From Deltaproteobacteria bacterium (GTDB taxonomy: Bacteria > Myxococcota > Kuafuiibacteriia > Kuafuiibacteriales > Kuafuiibacteriaceae), in contig JACKEN010000009.1 of assembly GCA_020632995.1 (NCBI GenBank), forward strand, positions 244,848 to 308,847: a stretch of 64,000 bases of DNA, read 5' to 3'. Shown piece by piece: positions 63,959-64,000 of the stretch. The translations under genes were made by a program, and so were the position numbers. The notes beneath the pieces are model-generated. The model had not been told where the DNA came from, did no database searches, and worked only from the letters and a program-made list of their open reading frames with translations. The first letter of the stretch is position 1; every line of letters starts with the position of its first letter.

Positions 63959-64000
63959 GTGCTCGCGTTCCGAAGTCGGCTCCGGGTCTCGGTGAGTCAG

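Overview
This is about 64 kb of very GC-rich DNA (roughly 70% by eye). Its gene content points to a myxobacterium-like member of Myxococcota, though no 16S or other decisive marker is present. Supporting evidence: several FHA-domain and sigma-54 activator genes, Pkn-type Ser/Thr kinases, a PilZ protein, many lipoproteins with Ala/Gly/Asp-rich linkers, giant TPR proteins, and an Lpt system that implies a Gram-negative outer membrane. No rRNA, tRNA, CRISPR array, prophage or insertion sequence was seen.

Layout. 0-5 kb: start of a molybdopterin oxidoreductase, a NifA-like activator, a divergent ammonium transporter with tandem palindromes and a sigma-54-like promoter between them, a TRAM/[4Fe-4S] RNA methyltransferase and a PilZ protein. 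5.2-7 kb: a two-subunit 3-oxoacid CoA-transferase and an NTF2-like protein. 7.2-11.4 kb: three genes broken by many frame changes (Gly-rich lipoprotein, membrane protein, Ser/Thr kinase). 11.4-16.4 kb: a diiron ferritin-like protein, an FHA regulator with a degenerate AAA+ domain, an Ala/Lys-rich protein and a beta-helix lipoprotein. 16.5-25.6 kb: an M13 peptidase, then two facing gene sets (ACP, NadE-like, AMP ligase; AsnB, GNAT, SGNH-like) that look like an amide- or acyl-modification pathway for a surface glycan. 25.7-31.2 kb: a PLD-like protein, a GH15-like lipoprotein, an RND/MMPL exporter and OsmC. 31.3-36.3 kb: a Fur-box-controlled operon of imelysin, di-heme oxidoreductase, second imelysin and HTTM protein. 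36.3-41.9 kb: a desaturase/hydroxylase facing away from a hypothetical, GH3, Rieske, GNAT set. 42-50.5 kb: a 1693-residue TPR protein with an embedded C39-like cysteine peptidase, lipoproteins and a sarcosine-oxidase-like flavoenzyme. 50.5-55.9 kb: hypotheticals, an ArsC/Spx-like protein, a lower-GC remnant, and a TetR/enoyl-CoA hydratase pair. 56-60 kb: LptD and an AMIN-domain protein. 60.2-64 kb: a lipoprotein, then an FHA sigma-54 activator translationally overlapped with a Ser/Thr kinase.

The most striking signal is not a gene. An interrupted palindrome, GCARG-N4-CYTGC, occurs at least 52 times in exact form by hand count, plus a few dozen near matches. Nearly all copies are inside genes on both strands, usually phased so that they encode Gln-x-x-Leu. 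A simple composition model predicts fewer than one copy. It behaves like a highly iterated palindrome such as cyanobacterial HIP1, but with a sequence I do not recognise.

A caution: about 20 genes contain single-base frame changes, mostly in G/C runs. That pattern fits residual assembly error better than widespread pseudogenisation. Affected genes are described as whole genes, with the approximate break positions given.
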